From Acidobacteriota bacterium (lineage in GTDB: Bacteria > Acidobacteriota > Blastocatellia > Pyrinomonadales > Pyrinomonadaceae): a stretch of 13,083 bases of DNA. Positions 11,637 through 13,083 of the stretch are shown here, piece after piece. The translations under genes and the position numbers were made by a program. The notes under the pieces were generated by a model that was given only the letters and a program-made list of their open reading frames with translations, searched no databases and was not told where the DNA came from. Each line of letters starts with the position of its first letter. Position 1 is the first letter of the stretch. The stretch is from the NCBI GenBank assembly GCA_013698055.1, contig JACCVS010000802.1, forward strand, positions 1 through 13,083, in the 5' to 3' direction.

Positions 11637-13083
11637 ACGCAGCCACGAACGACAGCGTCGGGAGCGTCGGGGCAGCGAGCGAAGATCGAAAAAACTCCTT
11701 AGCTGCATGGCTGGAGCGCGCGGTGACGGGCTGCCTCTTCCTGTTGGCAGCGGTTGCGCCACACTCGATTGCGGCTACACAAACAGCGTGGCTGCTCGCG
11801 CTGGTTTGTTGGGTGGCGAGATTCTTTGTCAAGCCGCGAGCCATCGTCTATCGCACGCCTCTGGACTACCCTCTGCTCGGCTTCTTTATTCTGACCTTCA
11901 TATCTGCGCTCCTGTCTTATGACCCGGACGTGTCCATCGGCAAGCTGCGAGCCGCGAGCCTGTTCACCATCGTCTATCTCGTCGCGCAGAATGTTCGTGA
12001 GCGGCGCGTATTGCGCTTACTTACGCTCGTCCTTGTCGCATCTTGTATGTTGAATGTCGTCTATACGTTCGGCGTGTTTGCGGCTGGGCGCGGCGTGAAA
12101 GTCGGAGCGCTCGCAGCCGACAGCCCTCTGTTCGCTGCCGGCGTTTTAGAGGGTGATACGTTGCTGTCTGTGGACGGGAACAAGGTACATAACCCCGAAG
12201 ATTTGGAGCAAGCGATTATCTCCGAGCGTCCTGCTGCCGATAAGATTTATCGTGGGCCGAGCGGGGGCACGCAATGCATCTGGGACGAGCAGGCGGCGTG
12301 CGTGCGCGTGTATCGCAAAGAAGCGCTCCTCACCTTTCGTCTCGCGCGAGGCGGTTTGCTGCGGGGCGGGACGGCGACTGAGAAACTTGGCCTCGTTCAC
12401 TGGACGCGCGGGCGTGATGAACGCGCCGCCGGGTTTTACGGTCACTACACGACCTATGCAGAGACACTCCAACTGATCGCATCGCTCGCCCTCGGTCTCT
12501 TTGTGGCGCTGCCGCGCAAAGTAAACTTGCAGGGCTTGCTATTCGGTTTAGCATTCGCCGGGATGTTGTGCGCTTTGATTTTAACGGTGACACGAGCCTC
12601 ATGGCTTGGCCTGCTTCTATCGGCCTTCACTATCGCACTCGTCGGCGCAGGTCGCCGGACACTAATCATCTGTGCAGCGGTCGCCCTGCCGCTCGTGGTT
12701 GCAGGGCTTTTCGTTCTACAACAGAAACGGCAAGTGGGCTTTATAGACCCGCGCGAGGGTTCGACCGCGTGGCGTCTGACCGTTTGGGGCGAAGGGGCGC
12801 GCGTTCTTGCCAGCAATCCCCGGCACATGCTCGTCGGCGTCGGCATGGACTCACTCAAGCGTCACTGGCGCGAGTGGGGAATGTTTGACAACGGACGGCT
12901 GCCGTGGGGACATCTGCACTCAACTCCGCTGCAAATCGCCTTCGAGCGTGGCTTGCCTGCGCTAGCCCTCTGGCTCGTGCTGCTTTTCATCTATGGGCGA
13001 ATGCTCTGGCGTCTGGCGCGGCGGGGCGCGGTTGAGGATTGGGCCGGGCGCGGACTTGTGCTCGGCGCTCTGGGCGGGCTAAT
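11633..13083 (+). CDS. O-antigen ligase-family protein with inserted PDZ domain (3' partial)
   Basis: Polytopic membrane protein that would transfer a lipid-linked glycan to an acceptor in the periplasm (WaaL/Wzy_C superfamily). The frame is open from TTG at 11633, overlapping the preceding TGA as TTGA, for 483 codons to the window edge; the C-terminus is missing. About five hydrophobic segments precede residue 150. Then comes a PDZ-like domain (about 153-196): VKVGALAADSPLFAAGVLEGD followed by TLLSVDGNKV and PEDLEQAI. The soluble insert continues to about residue 260. More membrane segments follow, with TVTRASWLG (R321), then a large loop with GHLHSTPLQIAFERGLPA (H427, H429), the Wzy_C signature region. 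Counting segments from a cytoplasmic N-terminus places the PDZ, R321 and the His loop in the periplasm, as expected of ligases. Protein O-glycosyltransferases (PglL type) share this superfamily and remain an alternative. No ATG or strong ribosome binding site exists near the start, so coupling to the upstream gene is likely. Confidence 0.8.
   Translation, partial: MNAATNDSVGSVGAASEDRKNSLAAWLERAVTGCLFLLAAVAPHSIAATQTAWLLALVCWVARFFVKPRAIVYRTPLDYPLLGFFILTFISALLSYDPDVSIGKLRAASLFTIVYLVAQNVRERRVLRLLTLVLVASCMLNVVYTFGVFAAGRGVKVGALAADSPLFAAGVLEGDTLLSVDGNKVHNPEDLEQAIISERPAADKIYRGPSGGTQCIWDEQAACVRVYRKEALLTFRLARGGLLRGGTATEKLGLVHWTRGRDERAAGFYGHYTTYAETLQLIASLALGLFVALPRKVNLQGLLFGLAFAGMLCALILTVTRASWLGLLLSAFTIALVGAGRRTLIICAAVALPLVVAGLFVLQQKRQVGFIDPREGSTAWRLTVWGEGARVLASNPRHMLVGVGMDSLKRHWREWGMFDNGRLPWGHLHSTPLQIAFERGLPALALWLVLLFIYGRMLWRLARRGAVEDWAGRGLVLGALGGL

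Noticed and set aside
12153..12888. Several short frames on both strands at the 3' end
   Set aside because: All are shadows of the open ligase-family frame from 11633, which contains PDZ and Wzy_C features and runs off the window.
1..13083. CRISPR arrays, tRNA/rRNA genes, insertion sequences, attachment sites
   Set aside because: No regularly spaced identical repeats, no transposase or integrase motifs and no recognisable RNA gene were seen on either strand.

Overview
The window looks like part of a surface-polysaccharide (O-antigen or exopolysaccharide) assembly locus from a Gram-negative bacterium of moderate GC content. All supported genes lie on the + strand, mostly close together or overlapping. 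My best guess for the host is an Acidobacteriota-type genome. That rests on recalled resemblance of several proteins (coiled-coil glycosyltransferase, small zinc-ribbon protein, Wzm/Wzt style, PDZ-bearing ligase) and is inference, not a database result.

Layout. 1-1419 is the 3' part of a histidine-rich nickel/cobalt transporter of the RcnA/NicO type, probably unrelated to the glycan locus. After a 138-base gap the glycan genes begin: a GT-B glycosyltransferase (1558-2634) and a family-2 glycosyltransferase (2603-3607) that overlaps it. The 335-base stretch 3608-3942 is not empty. It holds a small 58-residue zinc-ribbon gene with its own ribosome binding site (3671-3847), a possible glycosyltransferase N-terminal stub (3604-3696) and a hairpin (3888-3930). 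Next come the two halves of an ABC polysaccharide exporter, Wzm-like (3943-4872) and Wzt-like with a C-terminal carbohydrate-binding extension (4881-6203). They are followed by a family-2 glycosyltransferase with a long heptad coiled coil (6302-7744), another family-2 glycosyltransferase (7753-8823) and a phytanoyl-CoA-dioxygenase-like Fe(II)/2-oxoglutarate enzyme (8899-9912).

After a 159-base gap, the last three genes form a tight block: a membrane-anchored protein with two 112-residue repeats (10072-10917), a CPBP-family membrane protein whose first catalytic motif is altered (10914-11636), and an O-antigen-ligase-family protein carrying a PDZ domain in a predicted periplasmic loop (11633 to the window end, incomplete). 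Adjacent genes share 4-base start/stop overlaps (ATGA, TTGA), which suggests translational coupling.

How they could work together: the glycosyltransferases build a lipid-linked glycan in the cytoplasm, the dioxygenase may modify it, Wzm/Wzt exports it (the Wzt C-domain normally reads a feature of the finished chain), and the ligase transfers it to an acceptor in the periplasm. The most unusual part is the 3' three-gene block. A PDZ domain on a ligase, next to a CPBP protein that has lost its catalytic glutamates and a periplasmic repeat protein, could mean that glycan transfer is tied to recognition of protein C-termini. This is a hypothesis.
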